Assembly: GCA_049664225.1 (NCBI GenBank) | Contig: JBATEX010000030.1 | Span: 17,910-81,909 of the forward strand | Source: JAUVRX01 sp049664225 | GTDB lineage: Bacteria > Acidobacteriota > Thermoanaerobaculia > Multivoradales > JAHEKO01 | DNA length: 64,000 nucleotides | Direction of reading: 5' to 3' | In this document: positions 32,383-41,127 of the stretch, piece by piece | Numbering within the stretch: the first letter of the stretch is position 1 | Layout of the letters: the number at the start of each line of letters is the position of its first letter | The notes under the pieces: generated by a model | Told to the model about the DNA's origin: nothing | The model's input: the letters and a program-made list of their open reading frames with translations, nothing else | Database searches by the model: none | Program-made: the position numbers and the translations under genes

Positions 32383-33699
32383 CTATTCCAGGACCAGTGC
32401 CATGTCGCGAAAGTTGATGACATAGGCACTGAACTTGTGCAGCACGTCCAGCCCGATGTTGCAGAAGAGGTAGTTCTCTTCGGGCGCCCGAATCGGGCGG
32501 GTGTAAACATCCACTTCTTGCAGGTTGGCGCCGCCTGCGGCGATGGTCAGTGCGAGTCGCGGAACCCGCAGAGCCGATAGCTCCTGAAAGCCGCCGACGC
32601 CACCGGTGGTTACCGTGATCTCTCTCCCCATGGATTCCAGGCGCTCGCGATAGCGCTGGAAGAACGGCTCGTAGAAGACTGTCTTGTTAGCGCCGGTGTC
32701 GAGACGACAGACCAGGTCGTCGCCGCCGTAACGAATCTGTACCAGGGGATCCAGGTCGTCGAGGGCCAGATTTCCCAGCTTGCGGACGGGCGGGCGTGAG
32801 GGGATCTCCATGACGTCATCTCGGCGGAAGCGGATCTCCCCCATGGCCTCGACGACCGGGAAGCCGACCAGGCCTGGGATCCGGTGGCCGCCTGGAAAGG
32901 TGAGGAGCTCGTCTGGAAAGACCAGGAATACGACGTTGCTGTAGTCGACCTTGCCGATGGACATCTGCTTGGCCACGGCCACGTCCGCCACAACCCTGCC
33001 GCCCGTGGAGGTAGCGACCTCCACCCCTGCCGGCCTGATCGTCAGACCCAGCGCCTTGGCCTCAGAGGCCATGATGACGGAGAAGTTGGCGCCGGTGTCG
33101 AGGGAAAACCGGCGCTTTGCGTCGCCGATCTTGAGCGGCACCCGGCGAGTAGCTCCCAACGCCAGGCGACTCGAGCGCGCTATTCGGGCCTCCTGGGGAG
33201 GTACGTCCACCAGCGCTTCGAGAAGGGGCAGGGTGCCCCTGACCTCCTGCTCGACAGCGGGATCCTCTTCCCGAGTCGGTGAAGCCAAGAGCGCGCGGGC
33301 AGCCGAGAGGGCTTCGCTGTAGCGGTGAAGCCGCAAATTGGCGGTCAATAGCAGGTGTCTCAGCCTGAGGGAGTCCAGGGGAGGCACGCCGCCCTCCTCG
33401 AGCACGGACTCGGCGATTTGGATCGATTCGGTGGGTTGGTTGAAGGCCAGCGCAACGGCCGCGGCGAAGAAACGGTGCTCGAGTGGTTGCGGCTCGCCCT
33501 CGTGGTCTCCGGTGAGTTGTTCGCGCAATGAGAAGAAATCCCGGCTCTCATAGAGGGCCTGAAGATCGACCCCTGCTGGCGGAGCGTCCGGCTTTGCGTC
33601 TTCAGCCGGGGCTGGTCTCGCCACGCCGCAGAGGATCCAGAACGCGAGCGCCATCCAATTGCCCAGGGTGCTCCGGCCAAGACAACCTTCTCTACGCAT
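32383..33699 (-). CDS. Exported protein with two retropepsin-like aspartic protease domains
   Basis: 438 residues. Hydrophobic N-terminus (WMALAFWILCG) suggests export; residues about 50-165 are helical and TPR-like. Then two aspartyl protease half-domains, each with the catalytic motif: SLDTGANFSVI (about 200-210) and RLDTGANKTVF (about 320-330). Retropepsin-like domains normally dimerise to assemble two DTG loops; here both are in one chain, so an intramolecular active site is likely. Ends in VLHKFSAYVINFRDMALVLE. It converges on the FKBP gene (12 bases apart). Substrate unknown. The start could also be the ATG at 33654. Confidence 0.82.
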   Translation of the reverse strand: MRREGCLGRSTLGNWMALAFWILCGVARPAPAEDAKPDAPPAGVDLQALYESRDFFSLREQLTGDHEGEPQPLEHRFFAAAVALAFNQPTESIQIAESVLEEGGVPPLDSLRLRHLLLTANLRLHRYSEALSAARALLASPTREEDPAVEQEVRGTLPLLEALVDVPPQEARIARSSRLALGATRRVPLKIGDAKRRFSLDTGANFSVIMASEAKALGLTIRPAGVEVATSTGGRVVADVAVAKQMSIGKVDYSNVVFLVFPDELLTFPGGHRIPGLVGFPVVEAMGEIRFRRDDVMEIPSRPPVRKLGNLALDDLDPLVQIRYGGDDLVCRLDTGANKTVFYEPFFQRYRERLESMGREITVTTGGVGGFQELSALRVPRLALTIAAGGANLQEVDVYTRPIRAPEENYLFCNIGLDVLHKFSAYVINFRDMALVLE

Positions 33700-33873
33700 T
33701 GCGTCGATATTCCTATCAGCTCCAGGACCGGTTTCCCAAACGCCGACGACCTTGCAAGGGCATCCGACATGAGAGTTGGAGGGAACCAGAACTCTTCACA
33801 GCCGTTGTTTCATGGTTGTGAGACCATTGGGGCAGCGAGGTACCGACGGCGCCAGGCCGGAGACCACCAGGCC

Positions 33874-35265
33874 ATGACTGAAGTCAAGATTTGTGATGTG
33901 TCGCTGCGGGACGGGATGCAGATCCTGAACCGCCACGCTGTGATCCCAATGGAGGCCAGACTCCAGTTGGCGGAGGCGCTGGTGAGGAGTGGAGTGCCGT
34001 ACATCGAGGTAGGGTCTTTCGTGAATCCGCGCGTCGTTCCAGCGATGCAGGACACTTCGGAGGTACTCCGACGGCTGCCCCCCTACGACGGCCAGATCGC
34101 CGCCCTGGCCCCGACTCTCGAGTACTACGAGTTGTTACGACAGGCGGAGAGGGTCAACACCGTCGCATTGTTCGTGTCGGCTTCCGAAGAGTATGCGCAG
34201 AAAAACACCCATATGAGTGTCGCAGAGTCACTGGCAGCGGCAGCGAAAGTGGCGGCAGCGGCCAAAGCCGACGGCTATCGATTGCGCGGCTACCTGTCGT
34301 ATGCCTTTCGAGACCGGAGCCAAAGGGATGGCCTGATGCCGGCCGCCCAGGTGAGCGAGATCAGCCACCAGCTGATCGAGATGGGCTGCGAAATGGTGGC
34401 TCTTTCGGATACGGATGGCCTGGCCACACCCAACGATATCGAACGCGTCGTGGGGCACGTGTCCCAGGAGCTGGGTCTCGATCACATCGGCGTTCACCTG
34501 CATGACCGCCGGGGCCTCGGAGTGACGAACGCATTCGTGGCCTACAAGGCCGGGGTCCGCATCTTCGACGCCTCGATCGGAGGGATCGGAGGAGCCATCA
34601 CGGTCCGGCACTCCATTGGCAATGTTGCGACCGAGGAGTTGGTGGCCATGTTCGACAGCCTCGGGGTCAGCACCGGTGTCGATGTGCGTCCGTTGATCGA
34701 GGCTGGCTGCCGTGTGTCACAGATGGCCGATTTCGTCGGCGACCCCCCACCACCCAGCAAGATCATCCTGGACGAGATCGCCAAGCGGCGCGTGGAGGTC
34801 GAGGAGACCGAAGGCATCGAGGCCGATCTGTCACTGATGGATCTCGTCGGTTCGCTGATCAGCATCATCGGACGGCGCCCCCATACCCTCAGCGTCGAGT
34901 CGGTGAGCAACACCCTGGTGGACGCCGGCAAACAGGTGAGCCTCTTCCTGCATGCGCCCACGAACCGAGCCGCTGTCATCTTCAGCTTGATCATGATGCT
35001 GCTCGTGTCCGGCGTTGGAGCGCTGTTCGTACGTGTCCTACCAACGCCGTGGGTGGCACGGAGCGAGGTTATCGCCATCACTCTGTTCAGCCTGGCGATG
35101 GTGCTCTTGATCGGTCTCGGGCTGACCTTGGTGCAGGTTGCGGGCGGCTTGAAGCTGCCAAGGTCTCTGACCCTGGATGAACGAACGATTGTCAGACAGG
35201 CCCTGAGTGAGCTGGCCGAGGATTTGGATGCCAGGTCTACCTATCCCAGAAGCTACGAGGTGTGA
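33874..35265 (+). CDS. HMG-CoA-lyase-like TIM barrel fused to two membrane helices
   Basis: 463 residues from ATG 33874. Residues 1-290 are a DRE-TIM metallolyase barrel: metal/catalytic region VSLRDGMQ (9-16), SDTDG (178-182), metal ligands HLHD (208-211) and GNVATEEL (249-256). The catalytic loop of HMG-CoA lyases (GGCPYA) is GGAITV here, so the catalytic Cys is absent and ordinary lyase activity is doubtful. Residues about 366-388 and 399-423 are membrane helices, followed by a short cytosolic helix. Known DRE-TIM lyases are soluble, so this is an odd fusion. The next gene, also a two-helix membrane protein, starts 5 bases later. Confidence 0.85.
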   Translation: MTEVKICDVSLRDGMQILNRHAVIPMEARLQLAEALVRSGVPYIEVGSFVNPRVVPAMQDTSEVLRRLPPYDGQIAALAPTLEYYELLRQAERVNTVALFVSASEEYAQKNTHMSVAESLAAAAKVAAAAKADGYRLRGYLSYAFRDRSQRDGLMPAAQVSEISHQLIEMGCEMVALSDTDGLATPNDIERVVGHVSQELGLDHIGVHLHDRRGLGVTNAFVAYKAGVRIFDASIGGIGGAITVRHSIGNVATEELVAMFDSLGVSTGVDVRPLIEAGCRVSQMADFVGDPPPPSKIILDEIAKRRVEVEETEGIEADLSLMDLVGSLISIIGRRPHTLSVESVSNTLVDAGKQVSLFLHAPTNRAAVIFSLIMMLLVSGVGALFVRVLPTPWVARSEVIAITLFSLAMVLLIGLGLTLVQVAGGLKLPRSLTLDERTIVRQALSELAEDLDARSTYPRSYEV

Positions 35266-35270
35266 ATCCC

Positions 35271-35660
35271 ATGGTCGAAGAGGAACTGCATTCCACTGCT
35301 CTGCCTACCAGCGATGTGCCGGAGCTCAAGTTCCACGAACACGCTCGCGACTTCGCGGTCAAGCAGATTCGGGACTATGGAGGCCGGCTGATTCGTGAGT
35401 CGGTGGATACTGCGCGGTCCCGTAGGCACGCCCTGGTCCTCCAAAAGGACGTCCAGTACGCGGCCCATCGGCTCCACACGGAGTTCCGAAATCGAAAGAA
35501 TGTTCTCTTTCAGTTTCTGGGGGCGGGTCTCCTGGGTGTCTTTCTGCAAGGATTCACTTCCGAGATGCTGTCGCCGGACCCAGGAACATGGACCGTCGTG
35601 GTGTATGTGGTGATCGGTTTCATCGGTATCTTCGGCGTCTTCTGGTCCCTGATTCGTTAG
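35271..35660 (+). CDS. Small two-helix membrane protein, partner of lyase-TM gene
   Basis: 129 residues from ATG 35271. Amphipathic, charged N-terminal half (KFHEHARDFAVKQIRDYGGR, likely cytosolic helices), then two membrane helices at about 78-97 and 106-128, ending with a single Arg. A GTG at 35262 overlapping the previous stop is an alternative start. The gene is tightly packed with the lyase-TM gene and the Nramp-like gene. Family not recognised; the shape is similar to 2TM proteins that pair with enzymes or sensors in the membrane. Confidence 0.72.
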   Translation: MVEEELHSTALPTSDVPELKFHEHARDFAVKQIRDYGGRLIRESVDTARSRRHALVLQKDVQYAAHRLHTEFRNRKNVLFQFLGAGLLGVFLQGFTSEMLSPDPGTWTVVVYVVIGFIGIFGVFWSLIR

Positions 35661-35705
35661 TGCTGCCATTTGTCGTCGACCAACCCGGACAGTGAGATCC
35701 GAAGG

Positions 35706-36968
35706 ATGGATTCGACGCCGGCAGACCGCACTCGATCGCCCCGGTTCAGCCCGCTTGCATTCGTCGGTCCCGGCCTCCTCGTGGCGGCCACGGGAGTCGG
35801 AGCGGGAGACTTGGCAACGGCCAGCATAGTTGGCAGCCGCCTCGGGTTGGGTGTGCTGTGGGCGGTGCTGGTAGGTGCAATCCTGAAGTACGTCCTGACC
35901 GAGGGCCTTGCCCGATGGCAGCTGGCTACCGGGACGACGCTGCTCGAGGGAGCTGTTCGATACCTCGGTCGTCCGGCGTCCTACTTCTTTCTTGCCTATC
36001 TCCTCGTCTGGAGCTTCGCCGTAGGGCGGGCCCTGGTGAGTGCCTGCGGGGTGACAGCCCACGCCTTGGCTCCAATCTTCCCGGATCCCGTCACCGGCAA
36101 GATCGTGTTCGGTGTTGTGCATAGCCTGGCGGGTGTAGTCCTCGTTCTTGTCGGCGGGTTTCGGCTGTTCGAACGAATCATGGGTGTCTCGATCGGGCTC
36201 ATGTTCGTCACGGTCATCACAACCGCGGTGACACTCCGGCCCGATCTGTCAGCCGTGGTGCGCGGTGCTCTGGTTCCGACGATCCCGCGAGTCGGCGAAG
36301 GAGGGCTGGTCCTGACGGTAGCGTTGCTCGGTGGAGTCGGAGGAACGGTGACGCTGCTGTGCTACGGCTATTGGATCCGGGAGGTGGGTCGCGAAGGACC
36401 GCAAGATCTGCGACTGTGCCGATGGGACCTCGCCACGGGCTATGCGGCCACTGCAGCCTTCGGGCTCGGCATGGTAATCGTCGGATCGACAATTCAGGTA
36501 GAGGGCGGTGGTGCGACGCTGCTCGTCGATCTGGCGAGCCGTCTGGGTGCAACCCTGGGGCCGTTCGGGAAGGCGTTCTTCCTGATCGGTGCCTGGTGTG
36601 CGGTGGCCAGTAGCCTGTTGGGGGTTTGGCAGTCCGTGCCCTATCTGTTTGCCGACCTGTGGCGACTGCTCACCGCATCGAAGGAAGACACGGTGGAGCA
36701 GGTGGATACAAGCGGATTGCCTTACCGGGCATTCCTCGTTGGGCTGGGAGTTGCCTCGATTGCGGGTTTGTTCAGCAGCTTCGTCCGCATCCAGATGGTC
36801 TATGCGGTCCTGGGAGCCTTCTTCGTTCCCATGCTGGCGCTGGCTCTTTTGGTCCTCAACGGTCGCAGGGAGTCGATGGGTGCGCTCAGAAACGGTCCTT
36901 TGGCGCGGATCGCGCTGCTCGGGGCTCTGGGCCTCTTTCTCGTTTTCGGTTGCCTGCAGATTCGATAA
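35706..36968 (+). CDS. Nramp-family-like membrane transporter, divergent
   Basis: About 420 residues from ATG 35706 (TTG 35670 would add 12). About 11 membrane helices. The first, GPGLLVAATGVGAGDLATA, is the Nramp (SLC11/MntH) helix 1, but the metal-binding DPGN is GAGD, and the helix 6 motif (MPHN in MntH) is replaced by CYGYWIREVG. Canonical Mn2+/Fe2+ import is therefore unlikely; it may move another substrate or cation. It follows the two-helix protein by 45 bases and probably belongs to the same transcript. Fold assignment good, substrate unknown. Confidence 0.78.
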   Translation: MDSTPADRTRSPRFSPLAFVGPGLLVAATGVGAGDLATASIVGSRLGLGVLWAVLVGAILKYVLTEGLARWQLATGTTLLEGAVRYLGRPASYFFLAYLLVWSFAVGRALVSACGVTAHALAPIFPDPVTGKIVFGVVHSLAGVVLVLVGGFRLFERIMGVSIGLMFVTVITTAVTLRPDLSAVVRGALVPTIPRVGEGGLVLTVALLGGVGGTVTLLCYGYWIREVGREGPQDLRLCRWDLATGYAATAAFGLGMVIVGSTIQVEGGGATLLVDLASRLGATLGPFGKAFFLIGAWCAVASSLLGVWQSVPYLFADLWRLLTASKEDTVEQVDTSGLPYRAFLVGLGVASIAGLFSSFVRIQMVYAVLGAFFVPMLALALLVLNGRRESMGALRNGPLARIALLGALGLFLVFGCLQIR

Positions 36969-37024
36969 AGCGCGACAGGTGGAAGCCGGCAGTTGAGTCG
37001 GAGATCGGCTGCCTGGTATCCTAA

Positions 37025-37052
37025 TTCGGATATTTGGATCGGCTTATCCGAA
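37025..37052. promoter_or_regulatory. Inverted repeat upstream of the Rrf2 gene
   Basis: TTCGGATA (37025-37032) and TATCCGAA (37045-37052), perfect 8-base arms 12 bases apart, 190 bases before the Rrf2 start. An operator for the Rrf2 protein is possible. Confidence 0.4.
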
Positions 37053-37241
37053 ATTTTGAAGAGAACGGCACCCGGAACAGAGAAATTCCCGTAAGTGCTG
37101 GGACTCCCCAGAGTACTTCTTCTGGCTTCGATCTTGCAAACTGGGTCTGGGCCTCGACGAGACTGGGGGAACACCGAGTCGAGGACATCTAAGTTCGAGA
37201 TGGGAGAGGGCGGAGAGCGGGGGCGTAACGAGGGCGGTCGG

Positions 37242-37745
37242 ATGATCCAGAGCACAGCAACGAAATACGCCATCCGGGCTGTTTGCCACCTGGCCCATCT
37301 GGAGCCCGGGAGCCGTGCTCAGGCGCGCGAGATCTCAGAGGAGCTTTCCATCCCACAGGCGTTCCTTTCAAAGATCCTCCAAGACCTGACCAAGAAAGGC
37401 CTTCTCAGCTCCACCAAAGGCCCCAATGGCGGATTCGAGCTCAACTGCTCCCCGACCCAGACAAGTCTCTACACTCTGGTAAAGGCGGTGGAAGGGCCCA
37501 GACCTGAAGGTGATTGTCTTCTGGGCTTGAGCCTCTGCGCGGATGAAACGAAATGCCCGATCCACGACACGTGGAAAGAGATTCGCGAGTCCTTTCGCGA
37601 AAGCATGAAGGGTATCTCGCTGATGGATGTCGTGGAGGCGGATCAAGAGAAGCGACAGGCGTTGGAGTCGACACTCGTGGCCGGCGCAACGATGTCTTTG
37701 ACTGGGATACAAGCCGACCGCAAACTGGGCTCATCGGTCGGGTAG
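37242..37745 (+). CDS. Rrf2 family regulator with Fe-S-type cysteines
   Basis: 167 residues from ATG 37242 (GAGGGCGG upstream). Rrf2 winged helix: TKYAIRAVCHLA, EELSIPQAFLSKILQDLTKKGLL, then the wing GPNGGF. Three cysteines in the pattern C-x6-C-x5-C (GDCLLGLSLCADETKC) match the cluster ligands of IscR/NsrR/RsrR proteins, so it probably senses iron-sulfur status, NO or redox. It lies 19 bases before the RidA gene. Target genes are not certain, but RidA and DAHP synthase downstream are candidates. Confidence 0.88.
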   Translation: MIQSTATKYAIRAVCHLAHLEPGSRAQAREISEELSIPQAFLSKILQDLTKKGLLSSTKGPNGGFELNCSPTQTSLYTLVKAVEGPRPEGDCLLGLSLCADETKCPIHDTWKEIRESFRESMKGISLMDVVEADQEKRQALESTLVAGATMSLTGIQADRKLGSSVG

Positions 37746-37764
37746 GACCACAGGAGAACTGATC

Positions 37765-38253
37765 ATGACGGTGAAGGACAAGACCCTCGAGAAGGACACC
37801 CTGGTGCGATTCGAGAAGCAACAGATCCAAGAGCCCAGAGTCCTGAACGAGGCCTACGATTACGACAATCCGGTACCTTTCACGCGGGCCCTGCGGGTCG
37901 AGTTGCCCGGGTACTCAATGATCCTCATCAGTGGTACGGCCAGCGTCAACGAGGCCGGAGAGTCGATCCACATCGGCGACCTGGAGGCCCAGTCCTGGCG
38001 CACCTTCCGCAACATCGAGGCGCTGTTGGCCGCCGAAGGAGCGGATTGGCACGACGTCGTGCGCACCACCTGCTACCTGCGCGACATGTCTCGCGACTAT
38101 GACGCGTTCAATGAAGTGAGGATGGCTTTCTACAAGCAGAAGGAGCTGGACCCGTTCCCTGCCAGCACTGGCATTCAGGTCACGCTGTGCAGGGAAGATC
38201 TTCTGGTCGAGATCGAGGCGATGGCCATTGTGCCACCGGACCGGAAGGCCTGA
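37765..38253 (+). CDS. RidA/YjgF family protein
   Basis: 162 residues. RidA-type trimeric fold motifs: ILISGTASVN, GDLEAQSWRTFRNIEALLAAEGA, and the C-terminal LLVEIEAMAIVP. RidA proteins deaminate reactive enamine/imine intermediates; this one has a longer N-terminus than RidA and may be of an Rid-like subgroup. CAGGAG lies 8 bases before the ATG. It sits between the Rrf2 gene and DAHP synthase, 95 bases from the latter. Confidence 0.85.
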   Translation: MTVKDKTLEKDTLVRFEKQQIQEPRVLNEAYDYDNPVPFTRALRVELPGYSMILISGTASVNEAGESIHIGDLEAQSWRTFRNIEALLAAEGADWHDVVRTTCYLRDMSRDYDAFNEVRMAFYKQKELDPFPASTGIQVTLCREDLLVEIEAMAIVPPDRKA

Positions 38254-38348
38254 GTGTCCCTGAAGGAAGAATGTCTCGCAGAGAATTGGCACAGAGATCC
38301 AATGGCAGCTGCCAAGACCATCTCAAGATACGTTCCGAGGTGAATTTC

Positions 38349-39410
38349 ATGCTCATCAATATGAAGAGTGGGTATACCGATCGAGATGCCAAGCGGGTAA
38401 TCGACAAGGTCGAAGCTGCCGGTGGCATTGCCCAGTGGCGCAAGCTGCAAGGGCAGAACCTGCTGGTGCTCACGGGCTGTCCCAATTCTCTCGAGCGAGA
38501 GCTCAAGCGCCTGCCGGGGGTGGAATCGGTGCGAGTTCCGACGGGTGGCCATTGGCTGGTCACGCGGCAATGTCGACCGCAGGACACGGTCGTCGAGGTC
38601 AAGGGCGCCAAGATCGGCGGAGCCAATCCACCCATTATCATGGCCGGGCCCTGCGCGGTGGAGTCCAGGGATCAGCTGCTCAGGATCGCCGAGAAGGTGG
38701 CGGATGCAGGTGCCAGCCTGATGCGGGGAGGCGCCTTCAAGCCGCGAAGCAGCCCCTACTCCTTTCAGGGTATGCAGGAGGAGGGACTGGCCCTGCTGGC
38801 CGAGGCCCGTGAGCGATACGGGATCGCCGTCATCAGCGAGTTGAGGGATGTCAATACGCTGGACCTGTTCCTCGACTACGAGATCGATGTGATCCAGGTC
38901 GGCGCCAGGAACATGCAGAACTTCGAGATTCTGCGCTGCGTCGGGCGAGCCGGTCGACCGGTCCTGCTGAAGCGGGGTCCTGCCAACTCCATCGAGGAGT
39001 GGTTGAACGCTGCGGAGTACATTCTCCTAGAGGGCAATTCCCAGGTCATGCTCTGCGAGAGGGGTATCGTGGCGCCCCGGGGCGCGGAGACGCGTTACCT
39101 CTTCGACATCGCGGCAATTCCCATCGTCAGAGAGGCTTCGCATCTACCTGTGATTGCCGACCCTTCGCATGCTGCAGGCGACCGTCGGTGGGTGCCGGCC
39201 ATGGCGCAATCGGCTGTTGCCGCTGGCGCCAATGGGCTCCTCGTCGAGGTCCACGATGCCGCGGAGGAAGCGCTGTGCGACGGTCCGCAGAGCCTCAGCC
39301 CCGAGTCCTTCGAACAGCTGCTCGCCGATCTGAAGCGGCGTGGCTACCTGGATAGCCCGGTGGAGCACCACGTTTCGAGTATTCTGACGCTCGTCGGGAA
39401 GAACTGCTAG
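38349..39410 (+). CDS. aroF: 3-deoxy-7-phosphoheptulonate (DAHP) synthase
   Basis: 353 residues. N-terminal ferredoxin-like regulatory domain (about 1-70, MLINMKSGYTDRDAKRVIDK), as in the Thermotoga-type enzyme, then a TIM barrel with AGPCAVES, GGAFKPRSSPYSFQG, LLKRGPAN and ADPSHAAGDR, which bind metal, PEP and erythrose 4-phosphate. It condenses PEP and E4P, the first step of the shikimate pathway, and is probably feedback-regulated through the N-terminal domain. Start ATG 38349 follows GAGGTGAATTTC. Confidence 0.95.
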   Translation: MLINMKSGYTDRDAKRVIDKVEAAGGIAQWRKLQGQNLLVLTGCPNSLERELKRLPGVESVRVPTGGHWLVTRQCRPQDTVVEVKGAKIGGANPPIIMAGPCAVESRDQLLRIAEKVADAGASLMRGGAFKPRSSPYSFQGMQEEGLALLAEARERYGIAVISELRDVNTLDLFLDYEIDVIQVGARNMQNFEILRCVGRAGRPVLLKRGPANSIEEWLNAAEYILLEGNSQVMLCERGIVAPRGAETRYLFDIAAIPIVREASHLPVIADPSHAAGDRRWVPAMAQSAVAAGANGLLVEVHDAAEEALCDGPQSLSPESFEQLLADLKRRGYLDSPVEHHVSSILTLVGKNC

Positions 39411-39759
39411 AAAGACCCACCCGCCTACCCTAGGGTTGAGGCGTCCGTCGTGCCTCCGGCCGATCTCTGAGGGCTTGAGGGTTGAGCCGGCCTGGGCTTT
39501 GCTGGCCGGTCTTTGGGGGCTTGGGGGCTCGAGAGCCACTTGCGATTCAAGACCCCTATGCCCTAGCCCTTGGGTTTTTGCGCCTCTACGCCCTTACGCC
39601 CCTACGCCTTTGTGTTCTTGGTTCGCGGGTGTTCAAACTGAGCAGCGGCCGTGCTAGCCTCGGCGCGGCCTGAATGCGGCACAGAATTGTGATAGGTGCG
39701 GTGCCCTTAGGTGATGCGAGCACCGGTAGAACCTTCACTCGAGAAGAGGTCTGATCATC
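39411..39759. other. Repeat-containing intergenic region after aroF
   Basis: 349 bases. The repeat family at 39433-39530 is followed by C/T-rich text (CCTCTACGCCCTTACGCCCCTACGCC) related to low-complexity stretches at 49330-49375 and 42070-42090. The last 60 bases would hold the DUF819 promoter, but no convincing -35/-10 pair was seen. Confidence 0.7.
39433..39530 (+). repeat. 3'-gene repeat family (two units) downstream of aroF
   Basis: GGTTGAGGCGTCCGTCG...CCGGCCGATCTCTGAGGG then GGTTGAGCCGGCC...GGCCGGTCTTTGGGGG. It starts 23 bases after the aroF stop and has the same orientation as the gene. GCCGGCC/GGCCGGT can pair as a hairpin. Confidence 0.78.
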
Positions 39760-40929
39760 ATGGATAGCCAACCGATCTTTCAAGACACCATTGGGGTCAT
39801 GGCCGTGATCACCATGATTCCGGTGTTCTTTTTGTGGCTGGAGAAGAAGACCCGCTGGAAGGTGTTCAACTACCTGCCGGCGATCATCTGGATCTTCTTG
39901 ACGCCGATTTTCCTTAGCAACCTCGACGTCATTCCCCGATCGACGCCAATCTACGACAACTACAAGAACTGGGCGGTGCCGATGTTCATCGTCCTGATGC
40001 TCCTGGACATCAACATCCGAGAAACCTTGAAGGTGGCGTGGCGAGGGATCGGCGTCCTGGTGTTGGGATCTATCGGCATCGTCGTTGGTGCCGTTGTGTC
40101 GTTCTTCCTCTTCAGGAGTGGCCTGCCGGAGAACGCCTGGTCGGGCTTCGGTGCCCTGGCCGGAAGCTGGATCGGAGGAACTGGCAATCTGGCAGCCGTC
40201 GCCGAGAGCCTGGAGACGCCGGGAGAGCTGGTGGGCATGGTGGTGCTGGTGGACAACTTCGTCTACGTGCTCTACTTCCCCATCATCCTGAGCTGCAAGC
40301 GTTGGGCAAAACAGTTCAACCGCTTCTCACATGTCTCAGATGAGCAGATTCGGCACATCGAACAGGCGACTCAGGAAGTCGAGAAGAAGAGCCACGAAGT
40401 ACATTTCAAGGACATTCTGACGCTCCTGGGTTGGGGATTCACGACCATTCTGGTAGCCAATCAGGTGGCCAAACTGCTTCCCGCTTTGCCGCCAGTGCTC
40501 ACTGAAAAGACCTGGGCGATGCTCCTTGTCACGACTTTTGGCATTCTGCTGTCGGCAACACCGCTCAAGAAGGTCCCTGGCACCGAGCCTCTGGCCATGA
40601 CCTTCGTTTACATCTCCATGACGATGATCGGTGCTTCGGCGGATCTGAGGAATCTGGCCGGCGCTCAGTGGTTCCTGCTGGCGGGAGTAATCTGTATCGT
40701 CATCCACTTTTTGTTCATCATTGTTGGAGCGCGCCTCTTCAAGGTCGATGTGAGTATGGCGGCGGTCGCCAGCGTGGCCTCTGTGGGTGGAGCAGCCTCG
40801 GCCCCTGTGGCAGCCGGTTTTCACCGCGAAGAGCTCGTCCCCGTCTCCATCATGCTGGCCCTGATCGGCTACGGCCTCGGCAACTACCTCGGCGTGGCAG
40901 CGGCCCAGCTGTGCCAGTTGCTGTCGTAG
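39760..40929 (+). CDS. DUF819 family integral membrane protein
   Basis: 389 residues with about 10 membrane helices. Family-typical glycine-rich segments ALAGSWIGGTGNLAAVAESL and VASVGGAASAPVAAG in re-entrant-like positions resemble those of ion- or organic-anion-coupled transporters. The family (YjcL-like) is uncharacterised, possibly a carboxylate or amino-acid transporter. The 210-235 loop is charged and cytosolic. GAGG precedes ATG by about 12 bases. Monocistronic by context. Confidence 0.88.
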   Translation: MDSQPIFQDTIGVMAVITMIPVFFLWLEKKTRWKVFNYLPAIIWIFLTPIFLSNLDVIPRSTPIYDNYKNWAVPMFIVLMLLDINIRETLKVAWRGIGVLVLGSIGIVVGAVVSFFLFRSGLPENAWSGFGALAGSWIGGTGNLAAVAESLETPGELVGMVVLVDNFVYVLYFPIILSCKRWAKQFNRFSHVSDEQIRHIEQATQEVEKKSHEVHFKDILTLLGWGFTTILVANQVAKLLPALPPVLTEKTWAMLLVTTFGILLSATPLKKVPGTEPLAMTFVYISMTMIGASADLRNLAGAQWFLLAGVICIVIHFLFIIVGARLFKVDVSMAAVASVASVGGAASAPVAAGFHREELVPVSIMLALIGYGLGNYLGVAAAQLCQLLS

Positions 40930-40935
40930 ATGCAC

Positions 40936-41046
40936 TGAGGGTTGGGGCGATCGGGCGTAGCTTCCGATCGACCATTGGGCATTGGGGTTGAGGCGTCCGT
41001 CGTACCTCCGGCCGGCCTTTGAGGTCTTGAGGTCCTGGGGCTTGGG
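40936..41046 (+). repeat. 3'-gene repeat family (two units) downstream of the DUF819 gene
   Basis: A degenerate first unit (TGAGGGTTGGGGCGATCGGGC) and a clear second unit GGTTGAGGCGTCCGTCGTACC...CCGGCCGGCCTTTGAGG. Same strand as the preceding gene, starting 6 bases after its stop. Confidence 0.75.
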
Positions 41047-41127
41047 TGCTGGGCGCCCGGCTCTGAGACCTCGGACGCGGCCTTGCACCTCCGTGCCCTC
41101 TAATCATCACCACCATCAGCGGTGCCC

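Noticed and set aside
33874..35265. Assignment as HMG-CoA lyase
   Set aside because: The catalytic Cys loop GGCPYA is replaced by GGAITV and two membrane helices are fused to the C-terminus.
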